Shown here piece after piece: positions 44,954 through 53,108 of a DNA stretch of 64,000 nucleotides. How positions within the stretch are numbered: position 1 is the stretch's first letter; each line of letters starts with the position of its first letter. Made by a program: the position numbers and the translations under genes. Origin of the DNA: Sphingomonas telluris (GTDB taxonomy: Bacteria > Pseudomonadota > Alphaproteobacteria > Sphingomonadales > Sphingomonadaceae); the NCBI RefSeq assembly GCF_022568775.1, contig NZ_JAKZHW010000002.1, positions 509,501 to 573,500 on the forward strand, read 5' to 3'. The notes under the pieces are model-generated. The model was not told the origin of the DNA, ran no database searches, and was given only the letters and a program-made list of their open reading frames with translations.

Positions 44954-46384
44954 TCATCCGACGCGCTCAAAATCTCCCGGCTTCCAACTTCCATCGAACG
45001 CCGCTGCTTGCGGCCCGTAGATGCGGAAATAGACGAACCAGCCTTTACCGGGGGTCGTCTTAATCCAGCGGCCTTCTTTGCCCGCTGGCGTCTCGGGGCC
45101 GAAGAACAATTCGGCGCTGCCACCTGATAGGTCCTTCAACTCAAACATGGAGCGCAGAGCGGCCTTGTTCTGGTCGGTGCGAATCTGGCTTCGGGTATCC
45201 GTTTCGTAGACCGTGACTGACCAGAACAGGTGGCCCGGAACAGGCAGCGGCACAGTGAGCCTGTAGTTTCTCCCGCCATCGAGATAAGCGCCGGTCGTGT
45301 CTCGCAGCCCGAGCCAGTAGAGCGAACCCGCCTGCGCATCACGGCGAAACATCGCCGGTGACGCCCCGATGGCTTGGTAAAACCATTTCTCCCGCGCTTC
45401 GAGGTCCGTGTAGAGAGCCGTGTTGAAGTCGCCATCCTCGTAGCGCAGGCTCGCCCATTCCCATTTGCGGCCCGGCCATGGGAAACGATCGGGCCGGCGG
45501 TCGGCGAAGGACTGCACGCGCATCTCATCGTTCGCGATGGCCGCTGCACGAGTGAGGATATCCTTCATCCGTGCGTCGGGTGCGAAGGGTTTGCCCTTCT
45601 CGATACCGAGCGCGGCGAGTTCGCCATACTCATTGTGATAGCCCTCGTAAGCGGGTTCATGGTCGACCGTCTTGTGAAGCACCTCCCAGAACTTGAAGTC
45701 GCGCTCATAGGCGAGTGGCGTGCCTTGCTGTTCGACACCGGTCAGGTCCTTCCACTGCGGCTCGCTCCATTCGGTCTTTGAATCGAGCGGATACACCTTG
45801 ATCGTGGTCAGTCGCGTCTTGGCACCCTCCACATCCCCGCCAACCGGCAACGCTCGGGCGCCGACGATCTGCAGGTTGCTGCTCGCCTCGTGGACGTAGA
45901 TCCCATTGCCCGAGGGCAACTCACCTTTGAATCCCGGCGGCACCAAAATGTGTTTGCCGCCCTTGCCCGCATCAGGGCCGGGCAATCCCATGTCTGCCAC
46001 CCAGCGTTGGTTGACGTCGATCGAGCAGACGATCAGCGGACCCGGCTGTAGTTCGATCACCAGGGGTCCGATCCCAAGGTCGAGAAGAAGGGGTCCGTAG
46101 GGGGTGTCGTTGTTGGTGGTGTAAAGCACCTGCTCGGGACCGGAGTGCATCACCCCGAACACCTTGTTGGGGACCAATCCGCAATCGAGGTCGCCTTGCA
46201 CGATCGCAGCACCGGAGACGGTCGGATAGAAGAAGCGGTAGGCGGTGATAGCGCGGTTCAGGTCCGTGTCGTCGTAGGCCCGCTGGGCGCTCTGCGCATC
46301 AGGATAACCAAGCTTAAAGTTGATCTCTCCGGCTACTGAACCAGTCTCCGGCTCACGAATGAGGTCTACCGTCATGTCGGACAT
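44954..46384 (-). CDS. DUF1254/DUF1214 domain protein
   Basis: A 476-residue protein. The N-terminal DUF1254 part has F-F-Y-P-T-V and the T-N-N-D-T-P-Y segment; the C-terminal DUF1214 part has P-V-P-G-H-L-F-W-S-V-T-V-Y-E and the closing G-P-x-x-P-A-G-K-E-x-R-W-I-x-T family motif. Biochemical role unknown. It follows the arylsulfatase gene after 26 bases on the same strand, so both probably form one operon. Confidence 0.85.
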   Translation of the reverse strand: MSDMTVDLIREPETGSVAGEINFKLGYPDAQSAQRAYDDTDLNRAITAYRFFYPTVSGAAIVQGDLDCGLVPNKVFGVMHSGPEQVLYTTNNDTPYGPLLLDLGIGPLVIELQPGPLIVCSIDVNQRWVADMGLPGPDAGKGGKHILVPPGFKGELPSGNGIYVHEASSNLQIVGARALPVGGDVEGAKTRLTTIKVYPLDSKTEWSEPQWKDLTGVEQQGTPLAYERDFKFWEVLHKTVDHEPAYEGYHNEYGELAALGIEKGKPFAPDARMKDILTRAAAIANDEMRVQSFADRRPDRFPWPGRKWEWASLRYEDGDFNTALYTDLEAREKWFYQAIGASPAMFRRDAQAGSLYWLGLRDTTGAYLDGGRNYRLTVPLPVPGHLFWSVTVYETDTRSQIRTDQNKAALRSMFELKDLSGGSAELFFGPETPAGKEGRWIKTTPGKGWFVYFRIYGPQAAAFDGSWKPGDFERVG

Positions 46385-46410
46385 TGCAGTCTCCAGATTC
46401 GAGACAAGTA

Positions 46411-48735
46411 TCAGTCTCTTGCTAAAGCGGCCGCCATCTTCTGCTCCACGTCGATGTAGTGATCGCCAGCGACGTCGAAAACGACCTTCTCGATCGTCCC
46501 GCCGGAGAAGTTGAATGCCGATCCATATTCGCTGCTGACGGGGTCGCCGCTGTCGCGTCCGACCGCGAGGCCTTCGCCGGCAAGCGCGTAGTGGCCAGAC
46601 TGAGTGCGGAAATCGCCTTCCGCGACGGCATTGTCGTCGACGTAGAGGGTCATTTTGCCCTGGGCCTCGGCATATTGACCGACTCCTGATTTGGCGAACT
46701 CCACTCCGACGATGTGCTTGCCGGACTTCGGCGCCGCGCAGCGCAATTGCTGTTCGGGAGGGATGCCGAGGAAGTTGTACGCGAAGACGAGTTCGCCGTC
46801 CTTCACGAACAGCGAATAGCCGCCAAATCGCGAACCCTGGGCGAAAATCACGCCCTCCGTGTCAGCCGTGAAGTCGACCTCTGCCAGCGCCTTGAAGGAG
46901 GCACCAAGCGTGCGGGCGGACGACGCCTCGGGGACTTCGGTCGTCCCCGGATAGTAGGTGTAGCGTCCGCTCTTGAGAGGCGCCGCGTGGAATTCCGCTG
47001 CATGGAATGCCACGATGCCAAGATCGATCAAAGGCAGGACATTGTTCTTCTTCGCCTCTTCGAACCAGAGGGCCTGCAATTCCCGTAGCTTCTCTGGATG
47101 CTGGGCCGCGAGGTCGTGGGCTTCGGCTCGGTCCTCTTCAGTATTGAAGAGCTGCCAGTTGTCCTTGTCGAAGTTGCCCTGGTCGGACGGAAGCGGACCG
47201 TGCTCGGTCGCGGCTTTCCAGCCTTTGTGCCAGATGCCCCGCGTACCCGTCATCTCATAATATTGCGTCTCCTTAGTCGTGGCCCCGTCGGCATCGTCGA
47301 AGCTGTACTTCATCGATACCCCGGCGAGAGGAGCCTGTTTCACGCAATCAATCTCCTGGGGCATCGGTACGCCACAGCATTCCAGGATGGTCGGGACGAT
47401 GTCGGTGCAGTGGTGGTACTGGTGGCGAAGTTCGCCCTTCGCTTTGATGCCGGCAGGCCAGTGGATCACCAGTGGGTCACAAGTGCCGCCGGCGAAAGAG
47501 GCATACCGCTTGAACATCTTGTACGGCGTCGAGAAAGCGACAGCCCAACCGGTCGGATAGTGATTGTAGGTGTCGGGCGAGCCGAGCTTGTCGATCATCG
47601 CCATGTTGCTTTCCATCTCATCTGGATAGCCGTTGAAGAAACGGTTCTCGTTGACCGACCCGTTGGGGGAACCTTCTCCCGAGGCGCCATTGTCAGCGCA
47701 GTAAAGAATCACGGTGTTGTCCAGCTGCCCGGACTCTTCGAGATAGTCGATCAGCCGGCCGATCTGGACGTCGGTGTATTCGGAGAATGCAGCATAGACC
47801 TCGGCCATCCGGCTGAAGAGGCGCTTCTCATCGGCGCTCAGCGTGTGCCAAGGGCGAACGCTATCCGCGTCCGGCAGCACCCCATCGGGCAGCGGGTTAA
47901 TCGGCGTAAGGTCCGTGCTCGCCGGCAGGATACCGCGCTCGATCATCCGCTTGAGAACCCACTCGCGGTAGGCTTCATAGCCGTCGTCGAACTTGCCTCT
48001 GTACTTGTCGATATACTCTTGGGGTGCGTGGTGCGGCGCGTGGTTCGCACCGGGGCAGTACCACATGTACCACGGCTTCTCCGGATCGGACTGCTTGCTG
48101 TCGCGAATGAACGTGATCGCCTTGTCGGCTATGTCCTTCGAAAAGTGATAGCCCTCTTCTGGCAGGTACGGCTGGTCGACGAAGTGATTGTCCTCGATCA
48201 GCTCAGGATACCATTGGTTGGTCTCGCCCCCGATGAATCCATAAAAGCGGTCGTAGCCAAGCCCCAAGGGCCAAGCCTTCTTGCTCGCGCCAATGCTGAA
48301 TGCGTCGACGGGAACATTGTGGTTCTTGCCGATCCAGAAGGTGCTGTAGCCGGCGTTGCGCAGAACGTGAGCAATAGTTCCGTTCTCAAGTGGGATATGG
48401 CCGTTGTAGCCCGGGAAGCCCGTCGCAGCTTCGGAGATCGACCCAAAGCCGTTGGCATGGTGATTGCGGCCAGTAAGGAAACAGGAACGCGTCGGAGAAC
48501 AAACTGCCGTTGTGTGCCATTGAGTATAGGTCAGGCCATTCTTCGCCAGTCGATCAAGGGTCGGCATCTCTATCCGCCCACCGTAAGTGGACCACGCCGC
48601 CTGACCCGTATCGTCATAGAGAATGACCAACACGTTGGGCGCGCCTTCCGGCGCCTTCTCGGCAAGAAAAGCGTCCCAATCCGCCCGTGAATCGCGAATA
48701 TCGAGCTCGATCTTACCTTTGAAGGGACGCGGCAT
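46411..48735 (-). CDS. Arylsulfatase (type I, formylglycine-dependent)
   Basis: Hydrolyses sulfate esters. The catalytic Cys79 sits in C-S-P-T-R-S, the consensus for conversion to formylglycine; metal-binding D-D lies at 41-42 and A-D-N-G-A around residue 350. 774 residues with an extra C-terminal beta-sandwich matches the long bacterial arylsulfatases. No signal peptide is visible. A strong AGGAGG precedes the ATG. No formylglycine-generating enzyme is in the window. Confidence 0.93.
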   Translation of the reverse strand: MPRPFKGKIELDIRDSRADWDAFLAEKAPEGAPNVLVILYDDTGQAAWSTYGGRIEMPTLDRLAKNGLTYTQWHTTAVCSPTRSCFLTGRNHHANGFGSISEAATGFPGYNGHIPLENGTIAHVLRNAGYSTFWIGKNHNVPVDAFSIGASKKAWPLGLGYDRFYGFIGGETNQWYPELIEDNHFVDQPYLPEEGYHFSKDIADKAITFIRDSKQSDPEKPWYMWYCPGANHAPHHAPQEYIDKYRGKFDDGYEAYREWVLKRMIERGILPASTDLTPINPLPDGVLPDADSVRPWHTLSADEKRLFSRMAEVYAAFSEYTDVQIGRLIDYLEESGQLDNTVILYCADNGASGEGSPNGSVNENRFFNGYPDEMESNMAMIDKLGSPDTYNHYPTGWAVAFSTPYKMFKRYASFAGGTCDPLVIHWPAGIKAKGELRHQYHHCTDIVPTILECCGVPMPQEIDCVKQAPLAGVSMKYSFDDADGATTKETQYYEMTGTRGIWHKGWKAATEHGPLPSDQGNFDKDNWQLFNTEEDRAEAHDLAAQHPEKLRELQALWFEEAKKNNVLPLIDLGIVAFHAAEFHAAPLKSGRYTYYPGTTEVPEASSARTLGASFKALAEVDFTADTEGVIFAQGSRFGGYSLFVKDGELVFAYNFLGIPPEQQLRCAAPKSGKHIVGVEFAKSGVGQYAEAQGKMTLYVDDNAVAEGDFRTQSGHYALAGEGLAVGRDSGDPVSSEYGSAFNFSGGTIEKVVFDVAGDHYIDVEQKMAAALARD

Positions 48736-48816
48736 GATGACCTCCTGGCAGCAGGACTAAGGTCAATAATTCCGGTCAATTTCCGGGCTATCAGGGCAAA
48801 CCCGCAAAGTCCGGCT

Positions 48817-48850
48817 CTAATGGCAGCTTTGGGTCGAAAGCTGCCATTAG
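48817..48850. repeat. Dispersed palindrome, copy 5 (perfect)
   Basis: CTAATGGCAGCTTT, then GGGTCG, then the exact reverse complement of the first arm: a perfect 14-bp inverted repeat with a 6-base loop. It is adjacent to the terminator at 48851 and would fold into a strong hairpin in RNA. Confidence 0.85.
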
Positions 48851-48892
48851 GAAAAAGGGAAGGCTGGCGGAGTAAGCGCCGAACCTTCCCTT
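48851..48892 (-). terminator. Intrinsic terminator of the four-gene minus-strand operon
   Basis: Read on the minus strand, AAGGGAAGG and its complement form a 9-bp stem with a 20-base loop, followed by a T-tract. It lies 86 bases beyond the stop of the 103-residue gene, so it should end the operon running from 50419. Confidence 0.75.
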
Positions 48893-48978
48893 CCGTGCTA
48901 GGCCCAATGCTCGGGGGGCGTCAGCAGCCTAGCGAACATGAAAACAGTCAAGATTAATCAAGTCGGGGTGCCAGCCCG

Positions 48979-49290
48979 TTAGGCGCTTGGTCCCTCCTGT
49001 CCGAGTTCCCATAGAGCCGCGCGAATTTCGGCCTTCACGGAATCGGTGCCGCCGACGTAGCGGAGCCATGCGAAGGCCCTGCGGTCCGACGAGGCCGCCG
49101 CTGCCAGCCAAACCGCCCGCTTCGCGAAGGATCCGGCGTTGGCGTAGAGCGTTTCCAGCGGAGCGATTGCCGGATGGTTGATAAGGTCGATTATTAGCTC
49201 CGCGTCCTCGCGGTTGATGCGGCTGGCAATCTCGCGATCACTGCCGTTGTCCGTCCACTGCGCGGGGCCGGTTGCAAGCTGCGTCGCCAT
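48979..49290 (-). CDS. Hypothetical 103-residue protein
   Basis: Not recognised. It is Ala-rich and helical with no membrane segment. Its ATG shares one base with the stop of the preceding gene (TAATG), so it depends on translation of the operon. It is the last gene before a terminator. Confidence 0.6.
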   Translation of the reverse strand: MATQLATGPAQWTDNGSDREIASRINREDAELIIDLINHPAIAPLETLYANAGSFAKRAVWLAAAASSDRRAFAWLRYVGGTDSVKAEIRAALWELGQEGPSA

Positions 49291-49946
49291 TACGCCCTCC
49301 CTGTGGTGAGGAGGCGCCGGGCATCCAGGCGGATCTTGTCGAGCGTGGGTGCGTCCTCGCTGTGGAAGCCCTCAAGCAACGTTGCCAGCAACTCCAGCTT
49401 GTAGAGAAGCGCTTCGTTGTCGGGCGCCGGCGTGTCGATCACTGCGCGGAAAGCATCGGCGCGACGATCTACAAGGCTGTCGAACAGCGCTTCTTGACGA
49501 TCGTACTCGGCGAACGCCGCGTCGTGGCGGGCTGAGTATGCTTCGAAGTCGTCAACAACGCGGTTCGCGTCCGCGTCCAACTTGGCAAGCTCTGCGTCGG
49601 TGAGGGTTCGCCCACGTCCGCGCTCTACACTAAGGCTCCAGAGGGCTGCTTCGAAATTCCGCTTCCGGCTCCAGCCATGCCCCATCTGGTAGCGGCGGAA
49701 GAAGACGTCTTCGCGCGGGCACCGAGCGTCCGCGATGTCGTGAAGCTTCTCCAGTGCCGCGCTTGCCCGCTCAACCTTAGCAGCCACCGCTTTGTAGTTG
49801 GCGACCGCCGTGCTCCATGCCCCTCGGTCATAGACGGAGAACGCATGCGACGCGCTCAGTGGAACCGAGACGGCAACCGGAGCAAGTGCTAGACCGGCAA
49901 GGGCCTTGCGACGGGTGAACGTGTTCTTATTTTCGGTCGTAGCCAT
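49290..49946 (-). CDS. Tat-signal hypothetical protein, helical
   Basis: 218 residues. The N-terminus F-T-R-R-K-A-L-A-G-L-A-L-A-P looks like a twin-arginine signal. The mature part is a charged helical protein with coiled-coil character; no known domain. GGAAGGAAGG precedes the ATG. It overlaps the next gene by one base. Probably periplasmic, unknown role. Confidence 0.65.
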   Translation of the reverse strand: MATTENKNTFTRRKALAGLALAPVAVSVPLSASHAFSVYDRGAWSTAVANYKAVAAKVERASAALEKLHDIADARCPREDVFFRRYQMGHGWSRKRNFEAALWSLSVERGRGRTLTDAELAKLDADANRVVDDFEAYSARHDAAFAEYDRQEALFDSLVDRRADAFRAVIDTPAPDNEALLYKLELLATLLEGFHSEDAPTLDKIRLDARRLLTTGRA

Positions 49947-50017
49947 GGAAGCCTTCCTTCCTTTGGTTAGGCCCCGGCGTGCACTAGTCCTGCCAGCCGG
50001 GGCCGTTGGTGATTGGG

Positions 50018-50179
50018 TTAGTCCTCAGCGCCTTCCAGTTCGGCGCAGAGGCGATCGAGCTCCGTCACGTCGGCGGGTGTTGCGGTGCCGTCCACTTCGC
50101 GCTCCACAAGCTCCCAAAGGCGCTCATTGAGGGCGTGAGGCATAACCGCCACCGGCTGAAGAATGGGGAAGGCGGCCAT
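50018..50179 (-). CDS. 53-residue acidic protein
   Basis: Starts M-A-A-F-P-I-L-Q-P and ends with an acidic helix C-A-E-L-E-G-A-E-D. The ATG overlaps the stop of the frameshifted gene upstream (TAATG), in keeping with the tightly packed operon. No family recognised. Confidence 0.55.
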   Translation of the reverse strand: MAAFPILQPVAVMPHALNERLWELVEREVDGTATPADVTELDRLCAELEGAED

Positions 50180-50419
50180 TACGCGGCCACCTTCGCAATG
50201 AAGCTGCTCTCCAGAGCGTGGGGCGTGAAGTCCTTCTCCAGATCGACGGCAGGGCGACCGAACGCGGCGCGGACGGTGTTCTCCGCCTTCAGCAGTTCGA
50301 CGGCCCTTTCCGGCTGTCCGTCCTGCTCATATTTCCAGAGGCTAAACGCCAGCCCGAGGGGGCGGCCCCTTGTAGGTCTTGCCCATCAGACGCGTGGTCG
50401 CGATATGCTTAGTAGCCAT
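50179..50419 (-). pseudogene. Frameshifted small gene (single-base change in a C5 run)
   Basis: From the ATG at 50419 the frame reads M-A-T-K-H-I-A-T-T-R-L-M-G-K-T-Y-K-G and then stops 25 codons in. Skipping one base in the run CCCCC (near 50357) restores a frame of about 55 more codons with normal composition, including S-L-W-K-Y-E-Q-D-G and F-I-A-K-V-A-A, whose stop overlaps the next ATG. The second frame has no start of its own. It is either an indel mutation, programmed +1 shifting, or a sequencing error. Confidence 0.7.
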
Positions 50420-50499
50420 GCCAAGCTTATCCTTGGTTTGGTCAGGCTCAGGGTCGGGTTGCAGCCCGCCCTGGGCCGTCACCTCATGTGAGGCAACAA

Positions 50500-50514
50500 C
50501 GCATAATCTATGCG
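50500..50514. promoter_or_regulatory. Palindromic operator candidate between operon and XRE gene
   Basis: CGCATA-ATC-TATGCG is a perfect 6-bp inverted repeat with a 3-base spacer. A half-site TATGCG recurs at 50552-50557 just before the XRE ATG. Its location between divergent genes suggests the regulator's own binding site. Confidence 0.5.
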
Positions 50515-50560
50515 CTTAGATGCCTTGCGTCAAGGTCTAAAAGCAATTATTTATGCGGTT

Positions 50561-50806
50561 ATGGAAGTGACGCCAGCACAATCACGGATGGGGCGAGCCG
50601 CACTAGGTTGGTCACAGCGGCAGCTCGCTGAGGCCGCTAAGACCCGGCAGGAGACTGTGAGCGGGTTTGAGGCCGGCAATGACTCGCGACGATCGACGGT
50701 CGCAAAGATGCGGGGAGCCTTGGAGGCTGCTGGCGTGGTCTTCCTCAGTTCCGGCGAAGCTTCGCTGGCGGGGGGCGAAGGGGTGAGGCTTAAGGGCTCA
50801 GCCTAA
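50561..50806 (+). CDS. XRE-family transcriptional regulator, small
   Basis: 81 residues from M-E-V-T-P-A-Q-S-R-M-G-R-A-A-L-G-W-S-Q, containing a single HTH (W-S-Q-R-Q-L-A-E-A-A, then T-V-S-G-F-E-A-G) and the common tail L-E-A-A-G-V-V-F. The frame is open to 50510, but the shorter start gives the usual family N-terminus. No Shine-Dalgarno is seen; TTGCGT with a 17-base spacer and TATTTA ends seven bases before the ATG, so the mRNA may be leaderless. Likely represses the divergent operon. Confidence 0.8.
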   Translation: MEVTPAQSRMGRAALGWSQRQLAEAAKTRQETVSGFEAGNDSRRSTVAKMRGALEAAGVVFLSSGEASLAGGEGVRLKGSA

Positions 50807-50815
50807 TGCTGGCGG

Positions 50816-50883
50816 CTAGTGGCAGCTTTCGACCCATTCCTGCCGCAAGCGGTAGTGGGAGGCTTCGACCCATTGCGGACATA
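50816..50883. repeat. Dispersed palindrome family, copies 6 and 7
   Basis: Two imperfect copies, CTAGTGGCAGCTTTCGACCC at 50816 and TAGTGGGAGGCTTCGACCC at 50853, the latter continuing to GCGGACAT. They directly follow the XRE stop codon. Confidence 0.65.
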
Positions 50884-50979
50884 CGGCAGCCGCTCCGCTT
50901 GAACGATTGAGTAAGCACGGCAGGCTATCAACGCCCAACGTCGAGCCTACCACTTCTTGCCATTCCGGCGCTTCTGCTC

Positions 50980-51219
50980 GTGAACTCCTGGACAATCCCG
51001 CGCTTCTGGCAGGACAAGCAGCGTGCTCAAGCTGGCGAACGACGCATTCCGGAAAGCGACCTACTCCGGCTCGCGCTGATAGGCGGTTCGCCGGGGGCGC
51101 TGCTGGCACGCAGGCTCTTCCGACATAAGACGCGCAAGGAGCCGTTCTCTACGCAGCTCTTCGTGATTATTGCATTGCAGGTTGGTGTCGCGATCGGCCT
51201 CGGGATAGCATTCGCTTAG
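50980..51219 (+). CDS. DUF1294 membrane protein (short)
   Basis: The family core is clear: D-K-Q-R-A, R-R-I-P-E-S-D-L-L, G-G-S-P-G-A and R-L-F-R-H-K-T-R-K. One hydrophobic C-terminal helix follows. Full DUF1294 proteins have another helix or a cold-shock domain ahead of this part, so this 79-residue version may be N-terminally trimmed. GTG start without a clear ribosome site. Confidence 0.7.
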   Translation: MNSWTIPRFWQDKQRAQAGERRIPESDLLRLALIGGSPGALLARRLFRHKTRKEPFSTQLFVIIALQVGVAIGLGIAFA

Positions 51220-51227
51220 CCGTTTCA

Positions 51228-51260
51228 CGTCGGCTTTCGGCCCATTGCTGCCGCTTACGC
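51228..51260. repeat. Dispersed palindrome family, copy 8 (degenerate)
   Basis: ACGTCGGCTTTCGGCCCATT followed by GCTGCCGC, a diverged copy of the family core, right after the DUF1294 stop. Confidence 0.45.
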
Positions 51261-51278
51261 ACTAGCGATGGAGGGCGT

Positions 51279-51515
51279 TCAAGGTCGGAATGAGAGAGGT
51301 AAGTCGCACGGTTGGTCGAAAGGTACGGACGGCAACCGTGATCGCTTCACCCGTCGACCGAGCCTTATGCCTTCCAACATGGCTTTAGTTTGGACCTCCG
51401 TCTCGCTCACTCGCAGTTGCTTCGCGATCTCTCGGACTGGCATTCCGCTCCAGGCCAATCGCCGAAGTTTCTCAAAGGCGATGGTCGTCCATCGCATGCG
51501 ACGATGAAGCTTCAT
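51279..51515 (-). CDS. Small HTH-like protein
   Basis: Start M-K-L-H-R-R-M-R-W at 51515 is set by AGGAGCG just upstream; the longer frame to 51653 is ignored. Residues about 23-50 (G-M-P-V-R-E-I-A-K-Q-L-R-V-S-E-T-E-V) form a helix-turn-helix reminiscent of short DNA-binding proteins of alphaproteobacteria. The C-terminus is basic. Probably a DNA-binding regulator; target unknown. Confidence 0.6.
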   Translation of the reverse strand: MKLHRRMRWTTIAFEKLRRLAWSGMPVREIAKQLRVSETEVQTKAMLEGIRLGRRVKRSRLPSVPFDQPCDLPLSFRP

Positions 51516-51670
51516 TCTGCGCTCCTGCGATGAGGCGGGAGCACGGTTGTCTCTCAGCCGCCGGCGCCCCAAGAAAGTGGCCGGTGATGCGCTTGTGAAC
51601 TGCTGGTCGCCGGTCCTGTTCCGACGGGCTGGTTGTTCCAACTCTCCAACCATTTCCGGCCGCTACGTTC

Positions 51671-51703
51671 CGACGGCAGCTTTCGACCCAAAGCAGACAT
51701 TAC
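51671..51703. repeat. Dispersed palindrome family, copy 9
   Basis: GACGGCAGCTTTCGACCC, then AAAGCAGACATTACATT. It lies in the approximately 290-base gap between the HTH gene and the HisKA_3 gene, where nothing else is seen apart from the latter's ribosome site GGGAGG near 51792. Confidence 0.65.
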
Positions 51704-51805
51704 ATTCAACGCTTTCGACCGATGATCTTACTAGGCTGATTTAGCAATTTCGCTTAAACCATTGAGTCGAATCACAAAAAGTTACCTTTTAACGGGAGGC
51801 GTCTC

Positions 51806-52114
51806 GTGGGCCAGAGTATGCCGCCCAAAGCGGACGAAGACTCGATACGAGCGAGCGAACGTCAACGGATCTCGCGGGACCTGCACAATTCCACGTCGCA
51901 ACTCCTAACAGCTCTACAGCTCCAAATTGGACACCTTCGAGGGCTAGAGCGAGAGGATGCCCAACCTCTCGTCGAGGAGATGGCTCAGACAATTGAAGAA
52001 ATTCGGCTGAGCATCCGACAGATTGAAACGTCCCACGGGTTTGAGGGCTGCGACGAAGCTCGGCTCGTAATTGCGAGCCGTTTTTACAGGCTGAATACTA
52101 CGCTCAGCGGCTAG
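51806..52114 (+). CDS. Standalone HisKA_3 phosphoacceptor-domain protein
   Basis: 102 residues, GTG start after GGGAGG. Residues 18-45 carry R-Q-R-I-S-R-D-L-H-N-S-T-S-Q-L-L, the H-box of NarL/LuxR-type histidine kinases, with the phosphoacceptor His. The ATP-binding HATPase domain that should follow is absent, replaced by about 30 unrelated residues. It could be a phosphotransfer or dimer-disrupting protein, or a remnant. No response regulator is nearby. Confidence 0.7.
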   Translation: MGQSMPPKADEDSIRASERQRISRDLHNSTSQLLTALQLQIGHLRGLEREDAQPLVEEMAQTIEEIRLSIRQIETSHGFEGCDEARLVIASRFYRLNTTLSG

Positions 52115-52152
52115 GCGTGCCAGCCCGCTTTCTAGCCATTCCTGCCATCAGC

Positions 52153-52184
52153 GCAGGCAGCTTTCGACCCAAAGCTGCCACTAG
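52153..52184. repeat. Dispersed palindrome family, copy 10
   Basis: GCAGGCAGCTTTCGACCC followed by AAAGCTGCCACTAG. The arms GGCAGCTTT and AAAGCTGCC are exact inverted repeats. Confidence 0.75.
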
Positions 52185-52366
52185 CACGTGATGTTCTCGT
52201 ACGTGATGCCAGGCGCGGAACCATCGTATAGCGCGAACAGGACTTACGGTGACAGCCAGCGGAGCTCTGCCTTTGGGAAGTTGGCGGACTCGGACCTCCT
52301 TTGAAATCACGGAACGGCCGCGAGTGACCATCCGTTAGTAAGCCGGCGGGGTTCAGGAGTAAAATT

Positions 52367-52885
52367 ATGGACCACGTGATCTCAGCCGTGTTCGACAATC
52401 GTGAAAAAGCGCGACGCGCCGTTATGGAACTGCGAAGTGCAGGCATTCCTGAGGACGCAATTTCCCTCGTCGGTCGTCCCGATGACGTAGAAACGGACGC
52501 TGATAATGATGGAGCCGGCAAGGGTTCCGTCGCTGGCGCCGTCGCGGGCGGTGGTGTTGCGGGCGCGCTCTTAGGTATTGCGGCGCTTGCTATTCCAGGC
52601 GTGGGGCCCTTGGCGGCCGCGGGAGCTATCGCGGCATCGGCGGTCCCTACGGCGGCCGGAATTGGCGCTGCCGCTGGAGCAACTACCGGCGCAATTGCCA
52701 GGATGCTGAGCGACCACGACGTCGATCGCAACGACGCAGAATACTACGAGGAGCACATTAACCGAGGTGGCACCTTTGTATCGGTCGATACTCGCCGGGC
52801 TGAAGGTTCCGCCGAGCAGGCGTTGATAATCCTCGAACGGTGTGGAGGGCACAGCGCGTCTCGTCCCAGAACGATGACCGCCTAA
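52367..52885 (+). CDS. General stress protein 17M-like (YflT-type) domain protein
   Basis: 172 residues. The N-terminal ferredoxin-like segment (V-I-S-A-V-F-D-N-R-E-K-A-R-R-A-V-M-E-L) is followed by a glycine/alanine-rich hydrophobic stretch at about 50-110 (G-A-V-A-G-G-G-V-A-G-A-L-L-G) and a second domain half with G-G-T-F-V-S-V-D. This layout is common in stress-induced proteins of unknown biochemistry. A weak RBS (CAGGAG) precedes the ATG. Confidence 0.7.
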   Translation: MDHVISAVFDNREKARRAVMELRSAGIPEDAISLVGRPDDVETDADNDGAGKGSVAGAVAGGGVAGALLGIAALAIPGVGPLAAAGAIAASAVPTAAGIGAAAGATTGAIARMLSDHDVDRNDAEYYEEHINRGGTFVSVDTRRAEGSAEQALIILERCGGHSASRPRTMTA

Positions 52886-53108
52886 AGGTGAGGTGCGCTC
52901 CTGCGTCGTATGCTCGACGCGGGAGCGCACCGCGCCCTCGATCCTTGAGAAAGCCGCGACAGTCGGTGAGCTAGCCGACCCCTAACCCGTCGCGGGCCTG
53001 ATGGTACTCGCATGATGCGAATGCTTGGCGAGGCTGAACTGGCGAAGCGGGGCGCACTGAAGGTGGCAACAGATGGGCGGCCTGCGCGTCCATGACCTTC
53101 CTAAACCA

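Noticed and set aside
44881..45063. Small open frame across the palindromes
   Set aside because: It arises from the dispersed repeats themselves and is not expected to be translated.
47098..48690. 530-codon open frame opposite the arylsulfatase
   Set aside because: The sulfatase has the full catalytic motif set; the opposite frame has no recognisable domain or start signal.
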